DNA from: Deinococcus fonticola
GTDB taxonomy: Bacteria; Deinococcota; Deinococci; Deinococcales; Deinococcaceae
Reading direction: 5' to 3'
Assembly (NCBI RefSeq): GCF_004634215.1
Contig: NZ_SMMH01000001.1
Coordinates: 186,001 to 250,000 of the forward strand
Length of the DNA stretch: 64,000 nt
The notes under the pieces were generated by a model. That model had not been told where the DNA came from, ran no database searches, and saw nothing but the letters and a program-made list of their open reading frames with translations. Below, in pieces: positions 47,661 through 57,286 of the stretch. The first letter of the stretch is position 1, and the number at the start of each line of letters is the position of its first letter. Position numbers and translations under genes: made by a program.

Positions 47661-48541
47661 TTGATCTCCTGTGCATTCATCTGCTCGATCAGTTTCAGGG
47701 CGGCGGTGTGGTCTTCCCCAGCCCCGATGGCGGTGGCGGCGGCGCGGAAAAGGGCTGCCGTCTGGGCCAGCAGCGGGGTGCTTCCCCCCACCCCATTCAC
47801 GACATCCACGGCGATGCCGCAGTCCTTGGCGAGCAGGCCCAGCGCGAAGGTGCAGGGGAACTCGCGCGTGACCACGCGCTGCGGAATCAGGTTCTGGCTG
47901 GCGTTGCTGCGCCCGCTGCTGGCGTTGATGACCTCCAGCGCGGCGCTGACGTTCACGTCATGGCGGGCCAGCGCGGCCAGGCCCTCGCCGGCCGCCCACA
48001 GGTTCACGGCCAGCAGAACGTTGTTGATGGCTTTCACCGCGAAGCCCGCGCCGGTATCGCCCACATGCACGGCCTTTCCGGCAAATGCCAGGTGGGGCCG
48101 CACAGCCTCGACCTCCCCGGCGGGGCCGCCCAGCATCACCGTCAATGTTCCAGCCTCCGCGCCGCCGGTGCCGCCGCTGACCGGGGCATCCAGGAAGCTC
48201 ACGCCCCGCTCGGCCAGCTGCGCCTGCTGGCGACGGGCAGCGTCCGGATGACCGCTGGTGCAGTCCACCCAGATCAGGCCGCGTTTCAGGTGGGGGGTCA
48301 GCTGCGCCATGACCTCGTCCACCTCGGCGCTGGTGGGCAGGCAGGTAAAGAGCAGGTCGGCCTGGGCAATTTCGGGCAGGCTGGCGGCCACTGTGCCGTA
48401 CTGCGCGGCGTGGGCCTCGCTTTTGCCGGACGTGCGGTTCCAGACCAGGGCAGCCCCCCCCTGCTGCTGGGCCTGCCGCGCCAGGTGAGCGGCCATGGGA
48501 AAGCCCATTGCGCCTAATCCGATGAATGCAGTGGTCGTCAT
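47657..48541 (-). CDS. NAD(P)-dependent beta-hydroxyacid dehydrogenase
   Basis: The 294-residue protein belongs to the 3-hydroxyisobutyrate / tartronate-semialdehyde reductase family. It has the Rossmann motif [15 protein letters not shown], the substrate loop [16 protein letters not shown], the catalytic Lys region [13 protein letters not shown] and the C-terminal [14 protein letters not shown] lies 6 nt before the ATG, consistent with a leaderless mRNA. Substrate preference within the family (3-hydroxyisobutyrate, glyoxylate-type, or tartronate semialdehyde) is not resolvable. Confidence 0.88.
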   Translation of the reverse strand: MTTTAFIGLGAMGFPMAAHLARQAQQQGGAALVWNRTSGKSEAHAAQYGTVAASLPEIAQADLLFTCLPTSAEVDEVMAQLTPHLKRGLIWVDCTSGHPDAARRQQAQLAERGVSFLDAPVSGGTGGAEAGTLTVMLGGPAGEVEAVRPHLAFAGKAVHVGDTGAGFAVKAINNVLLAVNLWAAGEGLAALARHDVNVSAALEVINASSGRSNASQNLIPQRVVTREFPCTFALGLLAKDCGIAVDVVNGVGGSTPLLAQTAALFRAAATAIGAGEDHTAALKLIEQMNAQEIK

Positions 48542-48617
48542 GCTGTCAGGCTAGGGCATGACCACCCGCCACAGTCTCAAACTGAACCGGGTTTAAGTTT
48601 TCCGGGCCCCGGCGCCC

Positions 48618-48746
48618 AGAGCAGGTCTCCGAATTCCGTCAGACGTGGAAGGGCGCCCTGAATCGCTCTATTCTTCGTCCTGTCGTCTGAATTCACTCGC
48701 TTTGGTCGGACAAAAGGCACTTCGTTCTTTTGTCAAATACTTTAAG
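48618..48746. repeat. MITE-like repeat, copy B
   Basis: The sequence aligns over its whole length with the element at 4199-4333. Shared blocks are AGAGCAG, TCTCCGAATTCCGTCAG, ATTCTTCGTCCTG, TTCACTCGC, TCGGACAAAA, GTTCTTTTG and TTTAAGC or CTAAGC at the end. The terminal inverted repeats are more decayed. It lies directly beyond the stop of the minC-like gene on the minus strand, in a 206-bp region otherwise empty. Confidence 0.75.
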
Positions 48747-48747
48747 C

Positions 48748-49362
48748 TCAGCGCTGCGCGTCGATGACGATCTGGCCGTCGCGCAGGAAAGCCCGTTCGG
48801 CGCGTTCGTTGCCTTCCATTTTCTTCATGTTGCTGTTGCCTTCCGGCGAGCGGGCCAGCGCGTCGCCGATGCGAATCTGCGGGCTGGCAATGGGCCGCCC
48901 CCACACGATGGCATGCTCGTGCCCGCCGAAGCCGGCGTGCGCCAGGCCGCGCAGGGCTCCCGTGACGATCACGTCGCCTTTGGCCACCAGTTCTGCGCCG
49001 GGGTTCACGTCTCCCAGCACTACCACGCTGCCCTGGTAATCGCCGCGAAAACCGGCCCGCACGGTGTGCGGAATGATCACGGTCTGCTCTTCGGGAAGGG
49101 CGGCAGGCTCCGGTTCCGCCGGGCTGCTCCCGGCATTCACGGTGACACGTGGAGCCCGCACGCGCCCCAGCGTGCCGCCGCTCGCCCGCACCTCGTTCAT
49201 GGCGACTTCCAGCGCCCCCGGGTGGGTGTCCCCGCTGATTTCGATGGTCACGCTGTCCGACAGCCGCTCGGCCTGAAGGGTCAGGGCACGCTTGACGCTG
49301 GCGGGCGTGTCGCCCGGTTCCAGCAGGATATTCAGGCCACCGAACGTGCCGCGAAGCTTCAT
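48748..49362 (-). CDS. minC: septum-site determining protein MinC
   Basis: MinC blocks FtsZ assembly away from midcell. The 204-residue protein has a short N-terminal domain (residues 1-70), a Pro/Glu-rich linker and the characteristic C-terminal beta-helix domain: VRAGFRGDYQGSVVVLGDVNPGAELVAKGDVIVTGALRGLAHAG, ending with GRPIASPQIRIGD. MinD and MinE are not adjacent. TAGCAT lies 6 nt before the ATG. Confidence 0.9.
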   Translation of the reverse strand: MKLRGTFGGLNILLEPGDTPASVKRALTLQAERLSDSVTIEISGDTHPGALEVAMNEVRASGGTLGRVRAPRVTVNAGSSPAEPEPAALPEEQTVIIPHTVRAGFRGDYQGSVVVLGDVNPGAELVAKGDVIVTGALRGLAHAGFGGHEHAIVWGRPIASPQIRIGDALARSPEGNSNMKKMEGNERAERAFLRDGQIVIDAQR

Positions 49363-49368
49363 GAAGGC

Positions 49369-49374
49369 ATGCTA
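49369..49374 (-). promoter_or_regulatory. -10 box of minC
   Basis: TAGCAT on the minus strand, 6 nt before the ATG at 49362. Confidence 0.5.
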
Positions 49375-49458
49375 ACAAAATCATGCGCCGACACTGCAAC
49401 GCCGGGCGACACACGAAAAGGGCCAGGCGAGCTGCCGCCTGGCCCCCAAAAGCCGCGT

Positions 49459-49878
49459 TCAGTCGTCCTGTTTTTTCGGCAGCGTGGTGTAGATGCCCAC
49501 GTCCGAGGGGTTGGCTGCCGCGATCAGGCGCATCACCTCGGCCTCGTCCGGTTCGCCGACCAGACGCGTGAAATCCCCCGGGCTGAGCACCGTTTCCTTG
49601 ATGACCAGCCCGTGCGTGTCGGCCCACAGCGCCAGGTCGCGCAGGGCCAGCACCCCCGATTCCCCGAACTGCGGCCCGAAGGCCGGGGCGGTCAACTCCG
49701 CCGCGTGGCCCGGCACACGAATCAGCGCGGCGTACTGCGCCTGATCCCGCCGCCCGTGCTGATCGGTGATCATGATCAACTGCCCCCCAGCCACCTTTTC
49801 ACTGGTGAACACCTCCTGAACGGCTTGTAACGTGTCGAACGGCGCTCCGGGAACGCCCAGCGGCTCATCAATCTTCAT
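49459..49878 (-). CDS. conserved hypothetical protein
   Basis: The 139-residue acidic protein begins MKIDEPLGVPGAPFDTLQAV at an ATG 6 nt after TACACT. The upstream frame to 50034 crosses that promoter and is not used. A central section (LIMITDQHGRRDQAQYAALIRV) and LALWADTHGLVIKETVLSPGDF give alternating strands and helices. No signal or membrane segment is present. I do not recognise a family; it is probably a cytoplasmic lineage-specific protein. Confidence 0.65.
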   Translation of the reverse strand: MKIDEPLGVPGAPFDTLQAVQEVFTSEKVAGGQLIMITDQHGRRDQAQYAALIRVPGHAAELTAPAFGPQFGESGVLALRDLALWADTHGLVIKETVLSPGDFTRLVGEPDEAEVMRLIAAANPSDVGIYTTLPKKQDD

Positions 49879-49884
49879 GGCGTC

Positions 49885-49890
49885 AGTGTA
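49885..49890 (-). promoter_or_regulatory. -10 box of the 139-residue protein
   Basis: TACACT on the minus strand, 6 nt before the ATG at 49878. Confidence 0.55.
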
Positions 49891-50117
49891 GCGACTTATC
49901 CGCCTGCCGTTGGTTTCGTTCTTCCCCAGAAAAACGCCAGCGGGAGAACTCCACGTTCGGGAAACTTGTGGCTCCTGTTCGCTCTGCTTTGCAGCTTTGC
50001 AAGTCCGCTCGACCCTTCCCAGTGACTGCATCACGGAGGGTTCGGAATGCTTATGACCCGCCGGAAAAGCAGGAAAGGGTCAAGGGGGGTCGTGAAAAGC
50101 TCTCTGTCAAACGCGTG

Positions 50118-50161
50118 GGGCGGGCAATCATGGAGATGAGCCCGCCCAGCCGCTATTTTTT
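50118..50161 (+). terminator. terminator-like hairpin in a 311-bp gene-free stretch
   Basis: GGGCGGGC (50118-50125) pairs with GCCCGCCC (50140-50147) and TTTTTT follows 8 nt later on the plus strand. The region 49891-50189 has no reading frame that I can support on either strand. Confidence 0.4.
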
Positions 50162-50189
50162 CTCTTTCAGGCTCGTTGAGCCGGTCGCC

Positions 50190-51257
50190 TCACAGTTTCG
50201 TGAGTTTGGGGTACTTCATGATGGCTTCGTCCTCGGACAGGAATTCGCCTTCCACGTCGGGGCTCCAGATCACCTCGGCGCGGATCAGGTCGTCGGGGCT
50301 GACGCTGCTGATGGCGCCCAGGGCCCCGCGCACCTCGGCCTGGCTGGTCACGCCGGCGGGCGGCAGGTTGCCCAGGGCATAGGCGGCCACGCCGATGGTC
50401 ACGGCCAGATACATGTCCCCGGTGTCCTTGCTGTACGAGTAGTTGGTATTGCGGTTGTACCCGCTGTTCGGGTCTTTGTTCTGGTAGTTGCTGGTGGTCT
50501 GCGTGCTGAAGGCCGCGCGGGCCTCGGTGGCCCAGGCCCCCACCTGGCTGTCGGCGGCGTTCGCAGCGCCCTGGGCGCGTTCCACGTTGGCGTAGACCCA
50601 GCGCTCGGGGTGGCGCAGGGCCACCAGCGCCGCTTCCTGAAGCATGCGCGTCAGGCCCTCGTTGGTGTCCGGATCGCCGGTCTGCGCCACACGCTGGAGG
50701 GCGCTTTTGACCTCATCGCCCTCGGCCATCAGGATCTGCACGTTGACCGCCTGGGCCGTGCCGCTCAGGCCACCCAGCGCCCTGCTGCCCTGAAGGCCGC
50801 CGCCCAGCATAGACCGGCGCATGCTCATGACCACCAGGAAAATCACGCCGCCGAACAGCAGCAGCGGCAGCAGGCCCAGGCCGAATCCGCCGCTTCCGCC
50901 GTAGTACCCGCCCCCGTACCCCCCACTGTTGATGATGATGGGGCCGCTGTACCCGCCGCCCGAATACCCACCGCCACTGTAGCCCCCACCGGAGTACCCG
51001 CCCCCGCTGTAGCCGCCACCCGAGCGGCCCCCGCCGGAACTGCCCGAGCTGCGCCCGCCGAAGCCGCCCCCCGACTGGGCCGAGGCCACACTGCCCAGCG
51101 AGAAGTCGCTCATGGCAAAGCCAGGCTGGGGCAGGTGGACACTGCCGGCACTCAGCAGGCCCAGCAGGGCCAACGTGGTCACCGCACGGCGCAATCGAGC
51201 TGGGCGCACGGCGGAGCGGAGCGCGCTGGAAGGATGGGGGAAAAAGTCACGCTGCAT
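50190..51257 (-). CDS. DUF1517-type membrane protein with GGGYS repeats
   Basis: The 355-residue protein has an N-terminal hydrophobic signal or anchor ([22 protein letters not shown]), a low-complexity section with five or more GGGYS units (about residues 75-105), a transmembrane helix ([18 protein letters not shown]) and a C-terminal domain ([39 protein letters not shown] segment, [13 protein letters not shown]). The C-terminal part matches the DUF1517 family known from plants and cyanobacteria. The ATG at 51257 follows TACACT by 8 nt. Function is unknown. Confidence 0.8.
   Translation of the reverse strand: MQRDFFPHPSSALRSAVRPARLRRAVTTLALLGLLSAGSVHLPQPGFAMSDFSLGSVASAQSGGGFGGRSSGSSGGGRSGGGYSGGGYSGGGYSGGGYSGGGYSGPIIINSGGYGGGYYGGSGGFGLGLLPLLLFGGVIFLVVMSMRRSMLGGGLQGSRALGGLSGTAQAVNVQILMAEGDEVKSALQRVAQTGDPDTNEGLTRMLQEAALVALRHPERWVYANVERAQGAANAADSQVGAWATEARAAFSTQTTSNYQNKDPNSGYNRNTNYSYSKDTGDMYLAVTIGVAAYALGNLPPAGVTSQAEVRGALGAISSVSPDDLIRAEVIWSPDVEGEFLSEDEAIMKYPKLTKL
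50920..51035. repeat. in-frame tandem repeat encoding GGGYS units
   Basis: A 15-bp unit, each encoding Gly-Gly-Gly-Tyr-Ser, is repeated with silent variation inside the DUF1517 gene. Such tracts are prone to copy-number change. Confidence 0.7.
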
Positions 51258-51265
51258 GTCCCCCA

Positions 51266-51349
51266 AGTGTACGGTGCGGGGCCGGGCGGGGTCCACGCAT
51301 GAACTTCACGTCAGCCTTCCATGAGGGCAGCAGGTGGGCGTCGTACACT
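51266..51349. promoter_or_regulatory. divergent leaderless promoters
   Basis: TACACT on the minus strand (51271-51266) serves the DUF1517 gene at 51257. TACACT on the plus strand (51344-51349) lies 7 nt before the GTG at 51357. Confidence 0.55.
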
Positions 51350-51356
51350 GCCGGAC

Positions 51357-51725
51357 GTGAACATGCATGGAGCCGTCAAGCAACTGAGCGCCGCAGACTG
51401 GGAGGCGTTCCTGGCCGGGCTGTACGAGCGGGATGACCGGCTGGAGCTTCGCCGGGCGGGCGAAACCTATCCGCCCCTGGAGGATGTGGACGCCTACGGA
51501 TTCAGCGCCCATGCCGAGGCCATGCACAGCGCCGAGGTGGACGGTGACGTGTGGGGCACGCTGGAAGACATCGAGGAGAGTGCCGGGAACGAGGAGGAAG
51601 CCTGGCAAAAGATCGTGGCCTTCTACCTGGAGCGCGGCTGCGTCCTGATTCAGGTCACAGGCACCGACGAGCGCGAGGAGTGGCTGGTGGGCGAAGACCT
51701 GGCCCGGCGCCTGCAGCTGCTCTGA
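51357..51725 (+). CDS. small acidic hypothetical protein
   Basis: The 122-residue protein starts at GTG 51357 (or ATG 51363), 7 nt after TACACT. It is rich in Glu and Asp and mostly helical (SAADWEAFLAGLYERDDRLEL, GTLEDIEESAGNEEEAWQKI), ending in VLIQVTGTDEREEWLVGEDL. It has no family motif that I recognise. It is convergent with the lysU-type gene, with only 10 bp between stops. Confidence 0.65.
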   Translation: MNMHGAVKQLSAADWEAFLAGLYERDDRLELRRAGETYPPLEDVDAYGFSAHAEAMHSAEVDGDVWGTLEDIEESAGNEEEAWQKIVAFYLERGCVLIQVTGTDEREEWLVGEDLARRLQLL

Positions 51726-51735
51726 GGGCGTCCCC

Positions 51736-52233
<498 letters not shown>

Positions 52234-52313
52234 ACCCTGAATTGTGCCGCAAGACCCGCACAAAAGACAGGCCCGGAACCAAAAGTTTCCCGGCCAGTTG
52301 GCGGTCTTGCGGT

Positions 52314-52643
52314 TTACTCGAATTGGCTGATGGTGTCCAGCTCGTGCTTGCGGCGCGTGACCTGCTGCTCGTAGATCTGGCGGCCCAGATCCAGGAACTT
52401 GTAGACGTCCGGGTCTTCGTTGCGGTAGTAGCTGAGGGTGCCGTCGCGGCGCGACGTGACAAAGTGGTGGTTGCGCAGGACTTTCAGGTGCTGGCTCATG
52501 CTGGCCTGCTCGCCGCCGGTCAGTTCCTGAAGTTGCGTGACTGTCTTTTCGCCGTCGCGCAGGGCGTCCAGAATGGCCAGGCGCAGCGGGTGGGCCAGGG
52601 CTTTGAAGAGGTTGGCCTTGTAGATGTGAATTCCTTGCTTCAT
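52314..52643 (-). CDS. ArsR-family transcriptional regulator
   Basis: The 109-residue winged-helix repressor has FKALAHPLRLAILDALRDGEKTVTQLQELTGGEQASMSQHLKVLRNHHFVTSRRDGTLSYYR, the ArsR/SmtB core. It contains no cysteine, so it cannot be a thiol-based metal sensor of the classical ArsR type. The signal could be redox, a small molecule or a histidine-bound metal. TACACT on the minus strand (52698-52693) gives a leader of about 45 nt with GGAGAA 9 nt before the ATG. The target is unknown; lysU lies just downstream but has its own -10 box. Confidence 0.88.
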   Translation of the reverse strand: MKQGIHIYKANLFKALAHPLRLAILDALRDGEKTVTQLQELTGGEQASMSQHLKVLRNHHFVTSRRDGTLSYYRNEDPDVYKFLDLGRQIYEQQVTRRKHELDTISQFE

Positions 52644-52820
52644 GGACTGGTTCTCCGTTCGCTGAGCGTGAAGACCACCTTACCTGAGCTGAAGTGTAGA
52701 TGCAGAGCGGATTTCTTAAAGATCGTTCCGTTCAAAAGTCAGTGAATACCAGACCTCAGCGGAGGCGCGCTGCTCTTTACCCCTGCGCAGCGCGCCGCCT
52801 GGCCTGGGGCAAGCGCCGGA

Positions 52821-53186
<366 letters not shown>

Positions 53187-53191
53187 CTAGG

Positions 53192-53197
53192 ATTGTA
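53192..53197 (-). promoter_or_regulatory. -10 box of panD
   Basis: TACAAT on the minus strand, 8 nt before the GTG at 53183. Confidence 0.55.
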
Positions 53198-53298
53198 CGT
53201 GCAATTGACTGAAGGGTGGCCGGGGCCAAACCCCCTCGCGCGGTAATGTGGCGGTAACGGCCTGGAACGACAGTACAGTCAGCTTCAAGGAGGGGAAA

Positions 53299-53754
53299 AT
53301 GACGAAGATTCTCGTGACGACCGACACCAGCAAGCTGGGTGACGCGGCCCTGCCTCACGCCCGGGCATTGGCCCGCGCCCTGGGAGCCGAACTCGTGCTG
53401 CTGAGCGTGCAACCGGATCCAGCGGCGGGCATGGCCGGTGAGTTCGCCTACGCGCCCGTCAGCGTGACCGCCGAGGAAATGCAGCAGGAAGACCGCGAGT
53501 TGCAGCGGGCGCTGGAGCAGGTGGCAGAGGGCACGCGGGTCATGACCGAACGTGCCGGCGGGCGCAGCATCGCGCGAACCATCCTGGACGCCGCGCAGGC
53601 CGAGGGCGCCAGCATGATCGTGATGACCACGCATGGGCGCAGCGGCCTGGGGCGCGTGCTGCTGGGCAGCGTGGCCGAGGCCGTGGTGCACGGTGCGACC
53701 ATTCCGGTGCTGCTGGTCAAAGGAGAGCAACCTGTGGCCCAGTGGCCTGAATAA
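53299..53754 (+). CDS. universal stress protein (UspA family)
   Basis: The 151-residue protein has a UspA fold: KILVTTDTSKLGDAALPHA at the start and the ATP-binding signature GRSGLGRVLLGSVAEAVVHGATIPVLLV (Gly-x2-Gly-x9-Gly-Ser) at the end, so it is likely of the nucleotide-binding type. AAGGAGG precedes the ATG at 53299, which rules out the longer frame from 53248. TACAGT at 53272-53277 is a possible -10 box. Confidence 0.92.
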   Translation: MTKILVTTDTSKLGDAALPHARALARALGAELVLLSVQPDPAAGMAGEFAYAPVSVTAEEMQQEDRELQRALEQVAEGTRVMTERAGGRSIARTILDAAQAEGASMIVMTTHGRSGLGRVLLGSVAEAVVHGATIPVLLVKGEQPVAQWPE

Positions 53755-53892
53755 ACGGTGGCCCGGCGAGAGAACAGCCAGGCCCCGGGGGCTGCCTGCA
53801 CAGGGGCTTGAGCCGGCTGGCCGGCGGGCCGCACAATGACCCCTAAATCTGGAGGCAACGCTTGCCGAATTGCGGCACGACCTTTCCTGATA

Positions 53893-53965
53893 AGCGTCCT
53901 GTTTGTTGCGTTCTCCCTCCGGCAGATCACCGGAGGGTTGACTTCACGTCCGGGACGCTTTTTGT
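53893..53965 (+). promoter_or_regulatory. nested-hairpin leader ending in an intrinsic terminator, upstream of the amylase gene
   Basis: AGCGTCCTG (53893-53901) pairs with CGGGACGCT (53951-53959, one G-T pair), enclosing CCCTCCGG/CCGGAGGG (53915-53922 with 53930-53937). TTTTT follows directly. The 336-bp stretch between the stress protein and the amylase contains this structure and the palindrome at 53991-54007 but no gene. Confidence 0.5.
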
Positions 53966-53990
53966 TCCTGCTCCTTCCAATCGTGTTGCC

Positions 53991-54007
53991 CAGTTATTCC
54001 ATAACTG
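53991..54007. promoter_or_regulatory. palindromic operator candidate upstream of the amylase
   Basis: CAGTTAT-N3-ATAACTG is a perfect 7-bp inverted repeat in a short A/T-rich patch, 84 bp before the amylase start. It could be a repressor or activator site, or a small hairpin. Confidence 0.4.
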
Positions 54008-54090
54008 AGGGGCCGGAAGTCTTGTCAAACGTTCAGGAGCTGTCGTGCCGCAAGGCTGTTGACCGCCGGAATACCCCCAGGAGTAAAACC

Positions 54091-55926
54091 GTGCCTACCA
54101 CCCCCCCGCCCGCCCGCATAACCCCTGAAGTTCAACACGACCACACGCCTGCCTACACCGAGCAGCTGGGTGCCCCACGGGGCGACACCGTGCGCGTGCG
54201 CCTGCGCACCACGCTGGACGTGACGGACGTGAAGTTGAAGTTCGTCCACGTGGGCGAAATCGAGACCGTGCCGGCCCACGCCATCGCCAGTCTGGACGGG
54301 CAGAGCCGCTGGTTCGAGGCGACCCTGCCCCTGCACGAGGCGCGGATGCGTTACGCCTGGCAGCTGAACTTTGCAGATGACCACCTCAACTTCACGAGTC
54401 TGGGCCTGCACCACAGCCGCCGGGGCTTTCGCAACTGGTTTCAGTACCTGACGGGCTGCCAGCCGCCCACCTGGGCATGGGAAGCATTTTTCTACCAGAT
54501 CTTTCCGGATCGCTTCCGCAATGGCGACCCGACCAACGACGTGCAGACCGGCGAATATCTGTACCAGGGCCGCCCGGTCGAGCACGTGGCCTGGGACACC
54601 CCTATCGACCGGCGCGGGGATATTCACGCGCATTACGGGGGCGACCTGAACGGCGTCACGCAGGCCCTGCCGTACCTGCGCGACCTGGGCATCACGGGGC
54701 TATGGCTCACGCCGGTTTTCGTTTCGCCCAGCAACCACCGCTACGACATCACCGATTACCGCCGTATCGACCCGCACCTGGGCGGTCAGGCGGCCTGGGA
54801 CGAACTGGTGGCGCACGCCGACCAGTCCGGCATCCGGATCGTGCTGGACGGCGTGTTCAACCACATGGGCAACGAGAACGCGCTGTTTCAGGCAGCGCTG
54901 GCCCAGGGCGACGCCCCCGAACGACAGCTGTTTACCTGGCGCGACGAACCCGGCAAGCCCCCCTACCACTCCTTCTTCGACGTGCCGACCCTGCCGAAAA
55001 TAGATTACGGCAACGAATTTGCCGTGCAGGAGTTTCTGAGCGGCGAGGAAAGCGTGGTGCGCCACTGGCTCCGGCGCGGCGCGGCGGGCTGGCGGCTGGA
55101 CGTGGCGCACATGATCGGCGTGTCCGGCACGGATCAGGAGAACCTGACCTTGCACCGCGCCCTGAAAAGCGCGGCCCGCCAGGAACGCCCGGACGCCTAC
55201 GTGTTCGGCGAGCGCTTCTACGACCCGGAACTGGCGCTGGACGGCCAGGGCGAGGACGGCAGCATGAATTACCACGGGTTCGGCCTGCCGGTCATGCAGT
55301 GGCTGAGCGGCCAGAGCATCTTCGGCGAACCCAGCCGCCTGGCCGGCGAGGAACTGGTGGACATCCTGTGGGACGCCTACCACGCCCTGCCGCCGCAGGT
55401 GGCGCTGAGTATGTTCAACCTGCTGGAATCGCACGACATCGGCCGCGCCCATCAGCGCCTGGGCGAAAGCCGCCGCAAGTTTCTGGCGGCCTTCACGCTG
55501 CTGTGCGCCTACCCGGGCGTACCCTGCACATACTACGGCTCGGAGGTGGGCGTCACGCAAAGCCGTGCCGGAACCATGCCGTGGTGCCGCGAACCTATGC
55601 CCTGGGATGAAAGCCGCTGGGACAAGCCTCTGCTTGAACAGGTAAAACGCCTGATTCGCGTGCGTCTCGACACCCCTGTGCTGCACAGCGGGGCCCTGCG
55701 CTTCATTCACGCGGAGGCCGACGCCATCGCTTTCCTGCGTGAAACTACCGATGCCCAGGGTCGACCCCAGCGGGCGGTGGCCCTGGCCAGCCGCCGCGCC
55801 GACACCCACCCCGTTACCCTGCACCTTCCGGGCGGCCCGTGGCGCGACACTTTGACGGGTGAAGCCGTTCCCGGCGGCACCGTGACGCTGGACGCCTGTG
55901 GCGGCCGCCTGCTCCTGCACCCCTGA
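54091..55926 (+). CDS. GH13 maltodextrin hydrolase (neopullulanase/maltogenic amylase type)
   Basis: The 611-residue protein has an N-terminal beta-sandwich (residues 25-130) typical of the GH13_20 group. The catalytic barrel carries FYQIFPDRFRNGDPTND, DGVFNHMGNEN, nucleophile GWRLDVAHMIG, acid Glu in VFGERFYD and LLESHDIGRAH. There is no signal peptide, so it acts on maltodextrins or cyclodextrins in the cytoplasm. AGGAG lies 7 nt before the GTG at 54091, which I take as the start; the frame back to 53836 runs through the leader hairpins. Confidence 0.9.
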   Translation: MPTTPPPARITPEVQHDHTPAYTEQLGAPRGDTVRVRLRTTLDVTDVKLKFVHVGEIETVPAHAIASLDGQSRWFEATLPLHEARMRYAWQLNFADDHLNFTSLGLHHSRRGFRNWFQYLTGCQPPTWAWEAFFYQIFPDRFRNGDPTNDVQTGEYLYQGRPVEHVAWDTPIDRRGDIHAHYGGDLNGVTQALPYLRDLGITGLWLTPVFVSPSNHRYDITDYRRIDPHLGGQAAWDELVAHADQSGIRIVLDGVFNHMGNENALFQAALAQGDAPERQLFTWRDEPGKPPYHSFFDVPTLPKIDYGNEFAVQEFLSGEESVVRHWLRRGAAGWRLDVAHMIGVSGTDQENLTLHRALKSAARQERPDAYVFGERFYDPELALDGQGEDGSMNYHGFGLPVMQWLSGQSIFGEPSRLAGEELVDILWDAYHALPPQVALSMFNLLESHDIGRAHQRLGESRRKFLAAFTLLCAYPGVPCTYYGSEVGVTQSRAGTMPWCREPMPWDESRWDKPLLEQVKRLIRVRLDTPVLHSGALRFIHAEADAIAFLRETTDAQGRPQRAVALASRRADTHPVTLHLPGGPWRDTLTGEAVPGGTVTLDACGGRLLLHP

Positions 55927-55959
55927 AGTCCAGCCCCAAAAACCAGTGCAGCAGGGAAC

Positions 55960-55994
55960 AAAAAGCGGCCCCCCCGGCAAATACTCCGGGGGGC
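55960..55994 (-). terminator. terminator of the tRNA-Ser transcript
   Basis: On the minus strand GCCCCCCGG (55994-55986) pairs with the CCGGGGGGGCC arm (55977-55967) and is followed by a T-run. It may also stop the plus-strand amylase transcript. Confidence 0.7.
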
Positions 55995-56006
55995 ACTGGC
56001 TTCTGC

Positions 56007-56100
<94 letters not shown>

Positions 56101-56223
56101 GCAGACAGACTAGCGGACACCCCCAAGAAAAGCAAGCTGCGAGCGCCCGCACCTCGCCGGCCATCCCACGCGCCTGCTCCCGCCCAAATCAGCCGACGGG
56201 GCCACTCGCGCCGGGTGCAGGGC

Positions 56224-57228
56224 CTAACGCTGCGTGAGAGCGGCGTACTGCTGCAATTTCTCCCAGCCCTGTCCACCCTTCATGACCTCGCGGGCCACCG
56301 ACACCCCCTCGGCTATGGTGGCAACCCGCCCGGCCGTGCGCAGGGCTGCCCCGGCATTCAGGGCCACGATGTCCCGCTGCGCCGGCGTGCCCCCACCCGT
56401 CAGCAGCGTCCTGGTGATCTCGGCGTTCTCGGCAGGCGTGCCGCCGACGATGGCCTGGCGCGGGTGCAGGCTCACGCCAAAGTCCTCGGGGTGCATGGTG
56501 CGGTCGATCACTTCACCGCCCCGCAGACCCGACACCGTGTTGGGGCCGCACACCGTGAACTCGTCCAGGCCGTCACCGTACACCACCGTGGCGCCCTTCG
56601 CGCCCAGCAGGCGCAAGACCTCGGCCAGGACGTGCGTCAACTCGGGCTTGTAGACGCCCACGACCAGGTGGGTGGCCCCCGCCGGATTTCCCAGCGGCCC
56701 CAGGATATTGAACACCGTGCGGGTCGCCAGGTCGGAACGCACCGACGCCGCAAACCGCAGGGCCGGGTGATAGTTGCGGGCAAACATGAAGCCCACACCC
56801 ATGCCGTCGATGGCGTCCTGAATGACCTCGGGCGCAGCATCCAGGTTGACGCCCAGCGCTTCGAGCACGTCCGCACTGCCGGCCCGGCTGCTCGCGGCCC
56901 GGTTTCCGTGCTTGGCCACGTCCACCCCCGCTCCGGCAATCACGAAGGCCGCCGTGGTGCTCACGTTGAAGGTGTGCGCCCCGTCCCCACCGGTTCCCAC
57001 GATGTCCAGCAGCACCTCACGCGGGCGCACGTTCAGGCGCAGCGCATTGCGCCGCATGGCCCGCGCGAATCCGGCAATCTCGCCGGGGGTTTCCCCGCGT
57101 ACCCGCAACGCGGCCAGTGCCGCCGCCATGCGCGTGCTGCTCATCTCTCCCGTCATGACCTCGTTCATGAACGCCTCGGCGTCGGCCTCCGACAGCACCT
57201 CTCCGTTCATCAGGCGGGCGTGAATCAT
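56224..57228 (-). CDS. trpD: anthranilate phosphoribosyltransferase
   Basis: TrpD joins anthranilate to PRPP in tryptophan synthesis. The 334-residue protein has the PRPP-binding [20 protein letters not shown], the [21 protein letters not shown] segment with the anthranilate-binding residues, and [11 protein letters not shown]. It is the last of three trp genes in the order trpE, trpG, trpD, transcribed leftward. It is not fused to trpG. The tRNA-Ser gene follows 127 bp downstream. Confidence 0.96.
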   Translation of the reverse strand: MIHARLMNGEVLSEADAEAFMNEVMTGEMSSTRMAAALAALRVRGETPGEIAGFARAMRRNALRLNVRPREVLLDIVGTGGDGAHTFNVSTTAAFVIAGAGVDVAKHGNRAASSRAGSADVLEALGVNLDAAPEVIQDAIDGMGVGFMFARNYHPALRFAASVRSDLATRTVFNILGPLGNPAGATHLVVGVYKPELTHVLAEVLRLLGAKGATVVYGDGLDEFTVCGPNTVSGLRGGEVIDRTMHPEDFGVSLHPRQAIVGGTPAENAEITRTLLTGGGTPAQRDIVALNAGAALRTAGRVATIAEGVSVAREVMKGGQGWEKLQQYAALTQR

Positions 57229-57286
57229 GGGTGCATCCGGCAGTGCGAACGGGGCTTGGGGCTCGGGGCTCGGGGACAGGTCATGG

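Noticed and set aside
50920..51035. CRISPR-like short tandem repeats
   Set aside because: The repeats are contiguous 15-bp codon repeats inside a reading frame with no spacers.
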